Assembly: GCA_947644195.1 (NCBI GenBank)
Contig: CANRZB010000011.1
Location: forward strand, 22,519 to 86,518
DNA from: an uncultured Clostridium sp.
Lineage (GTDB): Bacteria > Bacillota > Clostridia > Lachnospirales > Lachnospiraceae
DNA length: 64,000 nucleotides
Direction of reading: 5' to 3'
Shown: positions 43,076 to 52,381 of the stretch, in pieces
How the letters are laid out: each line of letters opens with the position of its first letter
How positions within the stretch are numbered: the first letter of the stretch is position 1
Made by a program: the position numbers and the translations under genes
Notes under the pieces: generated by a model
What the model was told of the DNA's origin: nothing
The model's input: the letters and a program-made list of their open reading frames with translations, nothing else
The model's database searches: none

Positions 43076-43807
43076 TTAATCAATTCTTCCGCAATAAATA
43101 AGATATGCCTTTTCTGTATCCAGATATTTTGACTGTGCAATCAATAAAGTTTCCTGGGTAGTCAACCGTAACTGGTAGCGTCTGATATCAGAAACATAAG
43201 AAAGATTTACCAAGCAGCTTTTATGGATTCTTAACAAGGTTTCATCATTCAACTGTTTCTCTATTTCATCCAACTTGTCCCTTTTTGTATAGATATTTAG
43301 TTCCCCTTCTCTCTGAACATGAAAATAACAATAATGATGGCGGCTCTCAATGTAAATCAAATCCTCTATAGATATTTCTTTTTTTCCTTCCCGGAGATTC
43401 AACACAAATTTCTTTGGTATGATGGTATCTTTTTGATTAAAAATTGTATCTAAACATTCACAAATTCCAGCACGAAAACTATCTCTCTCTTTCAAAATGT
43501 AACGGATGGCATTTACCTTATATCCTTCTAGAGAATAAGAAATATATGCTGTCACAAATGCTATCGGAACTTGTGAGTGTTCCCTGATCTTTCTGGCTGT
43601 TTCCAATCCACTCAGCACTTCCATTTCCACATCCAAAAGAATTAGGTTGTAAATATTTACATCTCGTCCCATATCAATCAATGTCTGTCCACTATGAAAT
43701 TGCTCTATATGATATTCTATCTTTCTTGAATCCATATATTGACTGATGATTCTTTTTTCAATATCTAAAAAATTGTTATCATCATCACAAATTGCTATAT
43801 TGAGCAA
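43076..43807 (-). CDS. LytTR-family (AgrA-like) response regulator
   Basis: Receiver MLNIAICDDDNNFLDIEKRI...LILLDVEM; C-terminal LytTR IYIESRHHYCYFH...LLRIHKSCLVNLSYV. Confidence 0.93.
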   Translation of the reverse strand: MLNIAICDDDNNFLDIEKRIISQYMDSRKIEYHIEQFHSGQTLIDMGRDVNIYNLILLDVEMEVLSGLETARKIREHSQVPIAFVTAYISYSLEGYKVNAIRYILKERDSFRAGICECLDTIFNQKDTIIPKKFVLNLREGKKEISIEDLIYIESRHHYCYFHVQREGELNIYTKRDKLDEIEKQLNDETLLRIHKSCLVNLSYVSDIRRYQLRLTTQETLLIAQSKYLDTEKAYLIYCGRID

Positions 43808-44152
43808 TGCACACTCCTCCCTTTTTATATAAATTATGAAAATCGGTCTTTTGATATATATCGTCTAAAACCTAACTTTTAGCAATATAATTATTCAAAA
43901 TCTAACTCCCCATTTTTGAAACAATAAGATATATCCTTCTTAATCACACTATCAGTATACCATGCCATTCAATATAGTGACACTTTTTCTTAAAATAAGA
44001 AAAATGCGGAGTATTTTTCATCCCCGCATGTCACTGCACATATACCATCGGTAATAACCATTTATGAAAACGTCATTTGCTTTTCTACTCCTCACATATT
44101 CCCAGTGAGACTTTTACAAAATAGCCATCCCTATTACATGCCATAATTTCAT

Positions 44153-44311
44153 TTAAGATGGATCTTTTGTCAACAACCTAACCAACTCAAAAATATATTG
44201 CTTGATCTTTTTATCAGCCATACGATAACATGCAATCAACATTAATTCCTCTTCTGTATATTCCTTTGAAACTCCTTCCATTTCGTATTTTTTTGATGTT
44301 TGTTTCAGCAT
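44153..44311 (-). pseudogene. 52-aa ORF, C-terminal remnant of the XRE cassette protein
   Basis: MLKQTSKKYEMEGVSKEYTEEELMLIACYRMADKKIKQYIFELVRLLTKDPS aligns to SSAEYTDEERLLIELYRKADERIKRYIFELVKLLMTV; HTH part absent. Confidence 0.65.
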
Positions 44312-44561
44312 AAATGCACACTCCTTTGTTTAAAATATGTCTTTCCATTCAATAAATACAAGTTATATTTAACATATTTCAATTACAAAACAAAGGTAAT
44401 TTGCACGACTTACAGTTTTTTCGCACGAGATACAGGAATTATCTTGAATTTCGTGAATATTAGCTCGAATGTAACCTGGCTTTCCCACTTTATAAACGAA
44501 TTTCACATTTTGAAAGTAACCTTCGTTAATATAGGAACATGGCTTAATGTTGAAACAATCA

Positions 44562-45854
44562 TTATGAGTTCAAAAGGATATCAGCAACAAACATAGATTT
44601 TTCCTCTCTTAATTTCAGATTTCCATCGTATTTCTCTATACTGCGCTTTACATTAAATAATCCAATTCTATGATTGGTTCCTTTTTCTGAAACAGGATAT
44701 CCATTTTTCCACTTTACCGGAACAGAAGTATTCTTAATACATACAGAAACCATTTTATAATAAGAATTGATTTCAACCATTACTTTTCTGTTCCCGCTCA
44801 CTTTTTCGCAAGCTTCTATTGCATTATCCAGTAAATTGCCAAAAATAGTAGTTATATCTATTGCGTCTAAAAAATCCAGGTCCACCTGGCCTACATGAAC
44901 AACAAACTCGATACTCCTCTCTGACATAATAACTTCTCTGTCCGTTAATAAGATATCCAAAATAGGATTGCCTGTATATTGTTTGGGAATCAGGGACTGT
45001 AGAATCCCTCCGATTTCTTCTGTGTACTTTGTGACATCTTCCATATAACCATTGAAATATAAATGCTCGATCGCCTTGATGTGTTTATTAACATCGTGAA
45101 GAACCTGAACTGTTTTATGATATTCTTTCTCCTGACGCAGATAATACTTATACTACATTTCAGCCTGTTTCTCTATCGTTTTTAACTCATATTTTAAATA
45201 CTGTTTTTCATAAACTACTTTTATAAAATAAAGTAAGTACAGTGCAGCCAAGACAATACAACCCAGATTCAATACAAGTAAATAATTATCTGGCCTGCGA
45301 GCCATATTATCTGCAATGACAATGATATCAATCAGGGAATATAAAATTATGACAACATTAAAAACATATTGCTGTCTGGTAAAAGGCAGCTCTGTTTTTT
45401 TCATCAGCCTGTTCACAGCCATATAATACAAGAAGATTAAAATAATTTTAGAAAAAGCAGTTTCTATACAAGACTGCATTACCTGAGACGGTATCTCAAT
45501 CTTTAGATAAATGAGAAGCCAATCTGCAACCACTACACCAAGTGACTCACAAATTGCGATTAAAAAAATTAATGCTTCACATTCCAACACTCTTTTTAAT
45601 GGTTTGTCAAAATGATCGTAATAGAGAAAAAATGCACATAACGCAACAAACAACAGCCACATTGTAAAATTGTAAAATGCATTGTTGGACAAATTAACTG
45701 CCGCTATTCCAAACACAAAGCAAATCTTTACCCCAATATAAACTGATTTCCTCTTAATGGTTCTGCAATATCTGTCATCCATGAATCCCAGCAGCATCGT
45801 AATGACAATGAAACACGATAAACAGCAGCTTAAATATAACACAATATCCTGCAT
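44562..45854 (-). pseudogene. Second AgrC-like histidine kinase, interrupted by an in-frame TAG at 45155-45153
   Basis: ORFs 45153-45854 (TM sensor) and 44562-45044 (GHKL) are in the same frame; read-through gives ...KQAEM*YKYYLRQEKEYHKTVQVLHDVNKHIKAIEHLYFNGYMEDVTKYTEE. Confidence 0.8.
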
Positions 45855-45866
45855 AAAAATTCCATC

Positions 45867-46652
45867 CTAATTTTGACTATGTAAAAACAGGTTCAGTTTT
45901 TCTTTAAATTCCACAGCTCTTTTTTGTGATAAAGCCAGGATCTTTCCATTATCTAAATAAATGTCATATCCTTTAATTTTAACGATATGCCTCATATTCA
46001 CGAGATTCCCCCGACAATTGACAGCAAAGCCATACCGCTCTAACTCCGTGATAAGATTCTTCATTACATAAGAAATTTCGTATTCTTTATTGTCCAGAAC
46101 CATAGTAATTCTACGCTTAGATTTAACATATTCAAAACATAGAATATCTTTTAATCTCAGTTTTAAAACTGGAAATTCATCACCTTTGAGATTAGAAACT
46201 TTATAAAAAATCATTTCCGTATCATCTACCGATTTGGGTCGCTTTAATAAATCTGATATTTGCCTTTCCATCTCTGCTTTTTGTACTGGCTTACACAAAA
46301 AAGAAAATGCATGAATTTCATTGATTACCTGCAAACAGTATTCTTCATAACTTGTGGTATAGATGATCTTTACCTCTGGGAATTCCATCTTTAATTTTTT
46401 GCCCAGATCAATGCCATTCATGCATCCCATCGAAATATCCAGTATGGCTATATCTACCTGATTAATTTTTTCCAGCAAATCCAAAGGAGATTGAAATGTT
46501 TTTACATCATACTCTGTTTTGTATTGCACAAAAATACCTGAAAGAATCTCAATCAATCTATTTAAATCATTGATATCATCATCACAAACAACAATATATA
46601 TCAAAACCCTTTCCTCCCAGAATGTATCCTTGTCTTCTGTTTCTTTTCCCAA
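45867..46652 (-). CDS. LytTR-family response regulator (second agr-like TCS)
   Basis: YIVVCDDDINDLNRLIEIL...DIAILDISMGCMNGIDLGKKL; LytTR C-terminus ELERYGFAVNCRGNLVNMRHIVKI. Confidence 0.92.
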   Translation of the reverse strand: MGKETEDKDTFWEERVLIYIVVCDDDINDLNRLIEILSGIFVQYKTEYDVKTFQSPLDLLEKINQVDIAILDISMGCMNGIDLGKKLKMEFPEVKIIYTTSYEEYCLQVINEIHAFSFLCKPVQKAEMERQISDLLKRPKSVDDTEMIFYKVSNLKGDEFPVLKLRLKDILCFEYVKSKRRITMVLDNKEYEISYVMKNLITELERYGFAVNCRGNLVNMRHIVKIKGYDIYLDNGKILALSQKRAVEFKEKLNLFLHSQN

Positions 46653-46756
46653 AGAACGTGATATCTTCTATCAGCCTGCTCATCTCCGTACATCAACTGG
46701 AAATAATTTACTATAAACTTATTTGTTATTTTAGCACAATTAATATAATGATGCAA

Positions 46757-48295
46757 TTACCAAAAAGCATTGAATTCCAGGACTTCTGTTGCAATCTTCT
46801 CCCGAAATCTCTGGTCATGTTCCACAAACAACATAGTTGGGCGGTATTGTAAAATGAGATTTTCAATCTGCATCCTGGAAAAAACATCAATATAATTCAA
46901 GGGCTCATCCCAGACATATAAATGTGCTGGCGTTAATAAACTGGCTGCAATTAATACCTTCTTTTTCTGTCCCTCTGAATAATCTTCCATATTTTTTGAA
47001 AACTGGTTCCGATCCATATCCAACTGCCTGAGTATTGCACAAAACAAACTTTCCTCCAGATTCCGTGTTCTGCAATATTGGGCAATGCTGCCTTTTAACA
47101 GGGAAGTGTCCTGGCTAATATAAGAGATTACCAAACCGGAAGCAGTCTCGCAAACGCCAGATTCGCTAACGATACTGTGAAAATCTTCGATACCTGCCTT
47201 TTCCAGAATTTTGCGAATCAGAGTAGATTTCCCACAGCCATTCTTGCCGTGTAAGGCGATCCGATCTCCCCGCCGGACCGCAAATGTCAAATCGGAAAAC
47301 ACCGGATTTTCTGCACCCAAATACTGTACCGAATACTTCTTACCGTACACGAGGACTTCTTTATGATGCACCAACGGCATGACCTTTAATGCAACCGTTC
47401 TCTCCAGATCCACCAGCAAATCCTCTTTCGCCTCGATTTCCCGTTCTATCCGTTGTTGCATTTGCTTTACCCTGCTTTGCATTTTCTTGGTTTTTGCACC
47501 GATAAAGGCTCTGGTTCCCACGCATCGATCATGCTCCTTGATTGGATCATACCCGATTTTGGAGTTTTCATTTTTATCCGCCCACTGTGCAGAACGCGCC
47601 GCCGCATGGCTCAGTTTGCGAATCTCCTTTCGGTGTTTCTGGTTCTCCGCCTGCGCAAATTGATCCTTCCGCTGTTTATTTTCCCACCAGCTTGAAAAAT
47701 TACCACTCTGCACTTCGATGGTCTGTCGGTTCAACACCAATACATGATCCACACAGGCATCCAAAAGATCCCTGTCATGGGAAACCAAAATAAATCCTCG
47801 CTTCCTGGATAAATATTGTTTCACATTTTCTCTGGATTCCTGATCCAAATGATTGGTCGGTTCATCAATGAGTAAAAAGTCATTTTCTCCGGAAAATAAT
47901 ACTGCCAACATAATTTTAGTGCGTTCCCCCGGACTTAATGTCCCAAACGGACGGTACAAAATATCTGCATCCTCTCTTAATTCCGCTAACTCGCAGATCA
48001 CACGCCAGGATTCACAGCCATATTTCAGTTCATCCATCCATTCTGCTGCCGGTAAATCCATTTGTTCCACTGTAATGGAATAGGGAAAATAGTCAAAAAC
48101 AACCGATGCCGTAATCTGCCCTTGATAGGAATATTTCCCCAACAAAAGATGCAAAAAAGTGGTTTTTCCCTTTCCATTTCTACCTATAAAACCTAATTTC
48201 CAGTCAGTATCCAGGGTAAACGATACCTCTTCAAAAATAGTATCAAAACTCTCCTCATAGGAAAACGTCAGCCGATTTACATTGATTTGTGACAT
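46757..48295 (-). CDS. ABC-F-type ATPase, Lsa-like ribosomal protection protein (start MSQINVNRL at 48295)
   Basis: Two ABC domains without TMs: GFIGRNGKGKTTF, LSPGERTKIMLAVLF, LIDEPTNHLD; second GKNGCGKSTL, DYSEGQKKKVLIAASL. Confidence 0.9.
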   Translation of the reverse strand: MSQINVNRLTFSYEESFDTIFEEVSFTLDTDWKLGFIGRNGKGKTTFLHLLLGKYSYQGQITASVVFDYFPYSITVEQMDLPAAEWMDELKYGCESWRVICELAELREDADILYRPFGTLSPGERTKIMLAVLFSGENDFLLIDEPTNHLDQESRENVKQYLSRKRGFILVSHDRDLLDACVDHVLVLNRQTIEVQSGNFSSWWENKQRKDQFAQAENQKHRKEIRKLSHAAARSAQWADKNENSKIGYDPIKEHDRCVGTRAFIGAKTKKMQSRVKQMQQRIEREIEAKEDLLVDLERTVALKVMPLVHHKEVLVYGKKYSVQYLGAENPVFSDLTFAVRRGDRIALHGKNGCGKSTLIRKILEKAGIEDFHSIVSESGVCETASGLVISYISQDTSLLKGSIAQYCRTRNLEESLFCAILRQLDMDRNQFSKNMEDYSEGQKKKVLIAASLLTPAHLYVWDEPLNYIDVFSRMQIENLILQYRPTMLFVEHDQRFREKIATEVLEFNAFW

Positions 48296-48709
48296 ATGCC
48301 GCTCCTTTCCAAACGATAATAAGCTGTTGCCAAAATGAATGGGAAAACCTCTGGAAAGTACGGAGACAAAATAGTAAGAATATCCCATTTCCTGGAAAAC
48401 CTAGCAGACTTCCTTCCAGGGATCATGGAACTACCATCCGAACATAGAAAAAAAGAGGTTATGAAAACATAATCCACCTTTGACAACAAAACACACCCGT
48501 TGAATTATCATTCCACGGATCGATCTCCTGTATCAAAAGCAAATTATCTCTTCATGTTTTCACCTCTTTCTGATAAGATGGATTCATTCTAGCACATACC
48601 AATAGATCTGTCAAAATCTAATATTCCGAAGTTTCATATACCAAAGAGCCATTATTTACGATTCTATCTATGATGCAGGTATCACATAGATTTTATTTGT
48701 GTCTTACTT

Positions 48710-49030
48710 TCAAGCCATCATCAATAATTTCACTAATTCGAAGATGTATTTCTTAATTCTATCATCCGCTTTTCGATAAAGATCAATCAGCAGAATTTCT
48801 TCGTCGGAATATTCATCCGATGATACTCCCAGGAAATATGTCAATGAAATATTAAGTTCCTTTGCAATATGTTCCAGAGTATTATTCGGAACTGCATTAA
48901 TTCCATTTTCATATCGACTCAGAGTTTGTTGTAAAACGTGTATTTTGGCGGCAAATTGATTCTGTGTTAAATGACAGATTTGCCTGGCAGTTTTTATTCG
49001 TTCTCCAATTTCTTGATCACTTAGCGCCAT
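48710..49030 (-). CDS. XRE-family HTH regulator (copy 3)
   Basis: MALSDQEIGERIKTARQICHLTQNQFAAKIHVLQQTLSRYENGINAVPNNTLEHIAKELNISLTYFLGVSSDEYSDEE. Confidence 0.92.
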   Translation of the reverse strand: MALSDQEIGERIKTARQICHLTQNQFAAKIHVLQQTLSRYENGINAVPNNTLEHIAKELNISLTYFLGVSSDEYSDEEILLIDLYRKADDRIKKYIFELVKLLMMA

Positions 49031-49084
49031 AGAACTACCTCCCTTTTCTGTACAAGTGTAATAAAATAGTTTGTCAATTAGAAA

Positions 49085-49114
49085 GGCACCACGGACTTCT
49101 CAGTCTGTGATGCC
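49085..49114 (-). terminator. Leader hairpin of XRE cassette copy 3
   Basis: Minus GGCATCACAGACTGAGAAGTCCGTGGTGCC followed by TTTC; same position as in copies 1 and 2, with base changes. Confidence 0.6.
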
Positions 49115-49402
49115 TTCCCTAATATCTTCTCTATGATCCAACCCCTTTTCCGCATCAAAAAACAGCGCAGAAAATGGCTCTCTGATCTAATAATTTCTGG
49201 AAACCCAAAAATAACCAAATTCAACATTCTCATTATATACATATATTATTCGTTTTACAATAGATATTTCATTACTTGTTAAAGCAAATTATAAATCTTT
49301 CTTTTCCAAAAATTTTGGTTGCTTTCTATCAATCTATGGTATAATAAAAAAGTTCCTTGGAATAGAACCTGAATGACCATAACATTTATAGGAGGTCATG
49401 CC

Positions 49403-50158
49403 ATGCCATCATTACAGAGCCTGTTGCAACAAGCAGATTCCTATCAACAAAAAATATCCTCTGCCCGGCCACTGGCAAAGGAAGAATTGAACTCCCTGGA
49501 TAATTATTTCCGTATCGGTTTTACCTACAGCAGCAATGCTTTAGAAGGGAACACCCTGACCTTATCTGAAACAAAAATTCTTCTGGAAGACGGCATCACT
49601 GTAGGCGGACGCCCCCTGAAAGATTGCTATGAAGCAGTCGGTCATAGCGCAGCCTATGATTTCATGCTAGAATTGGCACGTCAAAAGAACATGAAGATTA
49701 CAGAAGACATAATAAAAAAACTTCATTTTCTTTTTTATCAAAAGGTTGATTCTGAACAGGCCGGACAATACCGTTCCATTCAAGTTTATATTTCTGGAAC
49801 AGAATATATCCCACCTGATCCAACCGAAATCCCTCTGCAGATGAAAGCTATGATCGATCAGATTCGTATATCTGAGACGAATTTGCACCCTATTGAATTG
49901 GCTGCTATGACGCATAAAAAATTGGTAGATATTCATCCTTTCATTGATGGAAACGGCAGGACAGCCCGACTACTGATGAATCTTATTCTCATTCATTTTG
50001 GTTACGGTGTGGTATCCATTCCCCCTATTTGGCGGAACGAATATATCAACGCCCTTTCCCTTTCCAGACAATCAAATAACATGGAACCATTCTTCAAATT
50101 AATTGCCGAATGTGTCATTGAAACGGAACGAGATTACTGCAGACTTCTGAAACTTTAA
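49403..50158 (+). CDS. Fic-domain protein (putative AMPylator) with N-terminal inhibitory motif
   Basis: HPFIDGNGRTARLL Fic motif; N-terminal YSSNALEGNTLTLSET matches the (S/T)xxxE(G/N) inhibition motif. Confidence 0.93.
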   Translation: MPSLQSLLQQADSYQQKISSARPLAKEELNSLDNYFRIGFTYSSNALEGNTLTLSETKILLEDGITVGGRPLKDCYEAVGHSAAYDFMLELARQKNMKITEDIIKKLHFLFYQKVDSEQAGQYRSIQVYISGTEYIPPDPTEIPLQMKAMIDQIRISETNLHPIELAAMTHKKLVDIHPFIDGNGRTARLLMNLILIHFGYGVVSIPPIWRNEYINALSLSRQSNNMEPFFKLIAECVIETERDYCRLLKL

Positions 50159-50175
50159 TGAAAGGAGGAACAGCT

Positions 50176-50613
50176 ATGATAGAACAATATCGGCCAAAAT
50201 CACCAAAATTTCCCTATAGCCTGCACGATGCGCATATTCGAAAAATAAAAGTCAAAAAACAGGAGGTCACGTTCTATTTCTCTTACATTTTTTGTTATCA
50301 AGAGAAACAAGAAACGTTACACAAGGCTAATATTACATTTCTGGATGCAGACACCTTTTTTTGCAATATCCAGATTTTTCATCAAAAAAAGTCTGATAAA
50401 ACATGGCGTGGAAAAGAATATTCCCTCAAGAAATTTGCCAAGAAATACCCGGATGCGGATCTGGAAATAATCACGGAATGTTACAACGGTTACGACACCA
50501 TCTGGGAAGGTTATTTCTACCGAAAAAACAAAACGTATCACTTTCGGATCTATCTATGGAATCAGGGAAAAATTCGGTATAATATTGGAAAAGTTAAGAA
50601 GGGAGTCCTCTGA
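50176..50613 (+). CDS. Unknown protein immediately downstream of Fic
   Basis: RBS aaaggagg before ATG 50176 (alternative ATG 50158 overlaps the Fic stop as TAATG). Confidence 0.65.
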   Translation: MIEQYRPKSPKFPYSLHDAHIRKIKVKKQEVTFYFSYIFCYQEKQETLHKANITFLDADTFFCNIQIFHQKKSDKTWRGKEYSLKKFAKKYPDADLEIITECYNGYDTIWEGYFYRKNKTYHFRIYLWNQGKIRYNIGKVKKGVL

Positions 50614-50740
50614 CACTCTGCGGATATTGCCAAAAAATAATTATATTTTTAAGTTCCATAACAGTATGACCCCTTATTGTCTACTGAAAGTAATTATGCT
50701 ATAATGAGACATATTTCCTATCCAAATACCGTACACAGAA

Positions 50741-51079
50741 ATGGAGAATAACGTGAAAAAATTTGATACCAATTATAACCTACTAGAAGATATGTATCGA
50801 GATAGCTATTTCCCTGATTTTCTGGTAGATAAAATAAAGGCATTGATACAGCCGGTCATAGATTACCTCGCAAATGGAGAAAAAAATATAGAAATGATTC
50901 AGGGCAAACTAGACGAAATGACACTTGCCATCAATGATCTCCAGGAAGAATTTGAAGAAAATGACAGTGAAATCGAAACTGCAGCACGGGATAGCATTGG
51001 AGAAACCATTGAATATATTCTACAATGGTTCGAAATTGATATTTATGTAGAAGATGCCATCGCAGAACGAGACTGGTAG
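50741..51079 (+). CDS. Small acidic protein of unknown function
   Basis: Open ORF of 112 aa, coiled-coil-like, RBS-like ggaga upstream. Confidence 0.5.
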   Translation: MENNVKKFDTNYNLLEDMYRDSYFPDFLVDKIKALIQPVIDYLANGEKNIEMIQGKLDEMTLAINDLQEEFEENDSEIETAARDSIGETIEYILQWFEIDIYVEDAIAERDW

Positions 51080-51230
51080 AATTACCTGACAAACACAAAT
51101 AAAGAAATTACAGTTTATCCCAAACACAAATAAAAGAAACTCCAGTTTCCGCCCTGGATTTTTTTCTGTTTTTAAATCTTACATTAAGAACCCCTTCCAA
51201 GATTAGATACTGATTAGAATTGATATTCTT

Positions 51231-51551
51231 TTACTCCAACATCATCAGTTTGACCAATTCAAAAATACATTTCTTGATTTTTAAGTCTGTCCTTCTATAA
51301 TACTCAATTAACAAAAGTTCCTCATCGGAATATTCCTCAGAAGACACTCCCAGAAAATATGCCACAGGAATCTTTAACTCCGTGGCAATATTCTCCAATA
51401 CTCCCATAGGAACTGCATTGATACCATTTTCATAACGGCTTACCGTCTGTTGTGCTACATGGATTTTCATAGCTAATTGACTTTATGTAAGACAGTTTGT
51501 TTCCCGAATCATCTTTATTTTTCCTCCAATTTCCTCATCCCTTAGCGCCAT
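51231..51551 (-). pseudogene. XRE regulator copy 4, disrupted by in-frame TAA
   Basis: Minus ATGGCGCTAAGGGATGAGGAAATTGGA...CTTACATAAAGTCAATTAGCTATGAAAATCCAT reads MALRDEEIGGKIKMIRETNCLT*SQLAMKIHVAQQTVSRYENG. Confidence 0.8.
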
Positions 51552-51808
51552 AACAATACCTTCCTTTCGCATTTATTCGTATCCTACCTGGAGGGGGTTT
51601 TACTATATAGGATATCATCCAATTCGGGCTACTCTACTATAAAATAAAATCAGATTGCACCATTTCAGGCGCACTAAAAATGTGGCAATCCGCTAATCAC
51701 TGCGAACTGCCACATTAAATGTGTATCTTATGCTATTCACTCCAAACCTCTTTGATACAATGGACCTAAATCACACTCCCATCTTCTCACACTTTTCCCC
51801 TTATTTTA

Positions 51809-52380
51809 TTACTTCTCTGAAAACGAAGTATTCGCTTCTTCATCTCCGCTTAGAAATACTAGAATAAAATATTTCAAACCACAATAATGCCTGCCTTTTC
51901 TTGCTGTAAATTTTAATACGCAATAATCGGGGGCAGTGACCCCTTCTTTATAGTACATAGTATCCCCGATACACCAGATTTCCCGCTTTATTTCGTTGTC
52001 TTGCAAAACTTCCATAGTCCCTATTAACATTATTCCCTCATACCGAAACCGGCCCCTATTATAAAAATAGACACTGATTTTTGGATTCTTTATAAACTGC
52101 TGGGAACGCATGGAAGATGTATTAGTCGAAAAATAAAAGCAATTGCCATCTATATTTCCTTGGCGCAAACATCGCTTTTATATTCGGAAATCCATGATAG
52201 AATAACGTATTCCTCTGTTGAGATACCGCTTCATATTTTTCTTGTAAGGATTTTGCATATTTGCTAAGCGACACAATCGTCTGGCGGCGATTCCTGGGAT
52301 TAATATTCCTCTCCACGATCCCCTTATTTACCATGCCATTAATTACTACTGATATTGTATTCTTAGCAAGCGAAGTTTTC
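51809..52380 (-). pseudogene. Composite remnant: MarR C-terminal half followed by frameshifted pyridoxamine 5'-phosphate oxidase-like ORF
   Basis: KTSLAKNTISVVINGMVNKGIVERNINPRNRRQTIVSLS (MarR) then FAPRKYR/MRQGNIDGNCFYFSTNTSSMRSQQFIKNPKISVYFY in another frame. Confidence 0.65.
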
Positions 52381-52381
52381 T

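Larger units (their letters stand above)
48630..49205 (-). repeat. XRE cassette copy 3 (more diverged, boundaries approximate)
   Basis: Left gtttcatataccaaagagccat; right minus GGGTTTCCAGAAATTATTAGATCAGAGAGCCATTTTCTGC. Confidence 0.65.

Noticed and set aside
48277-48489. 70-aa ORF overlapping the ABC-F start
   Set aside because: No RBS or recognisable family; possibly a leader but cannot be supported as a peptide.
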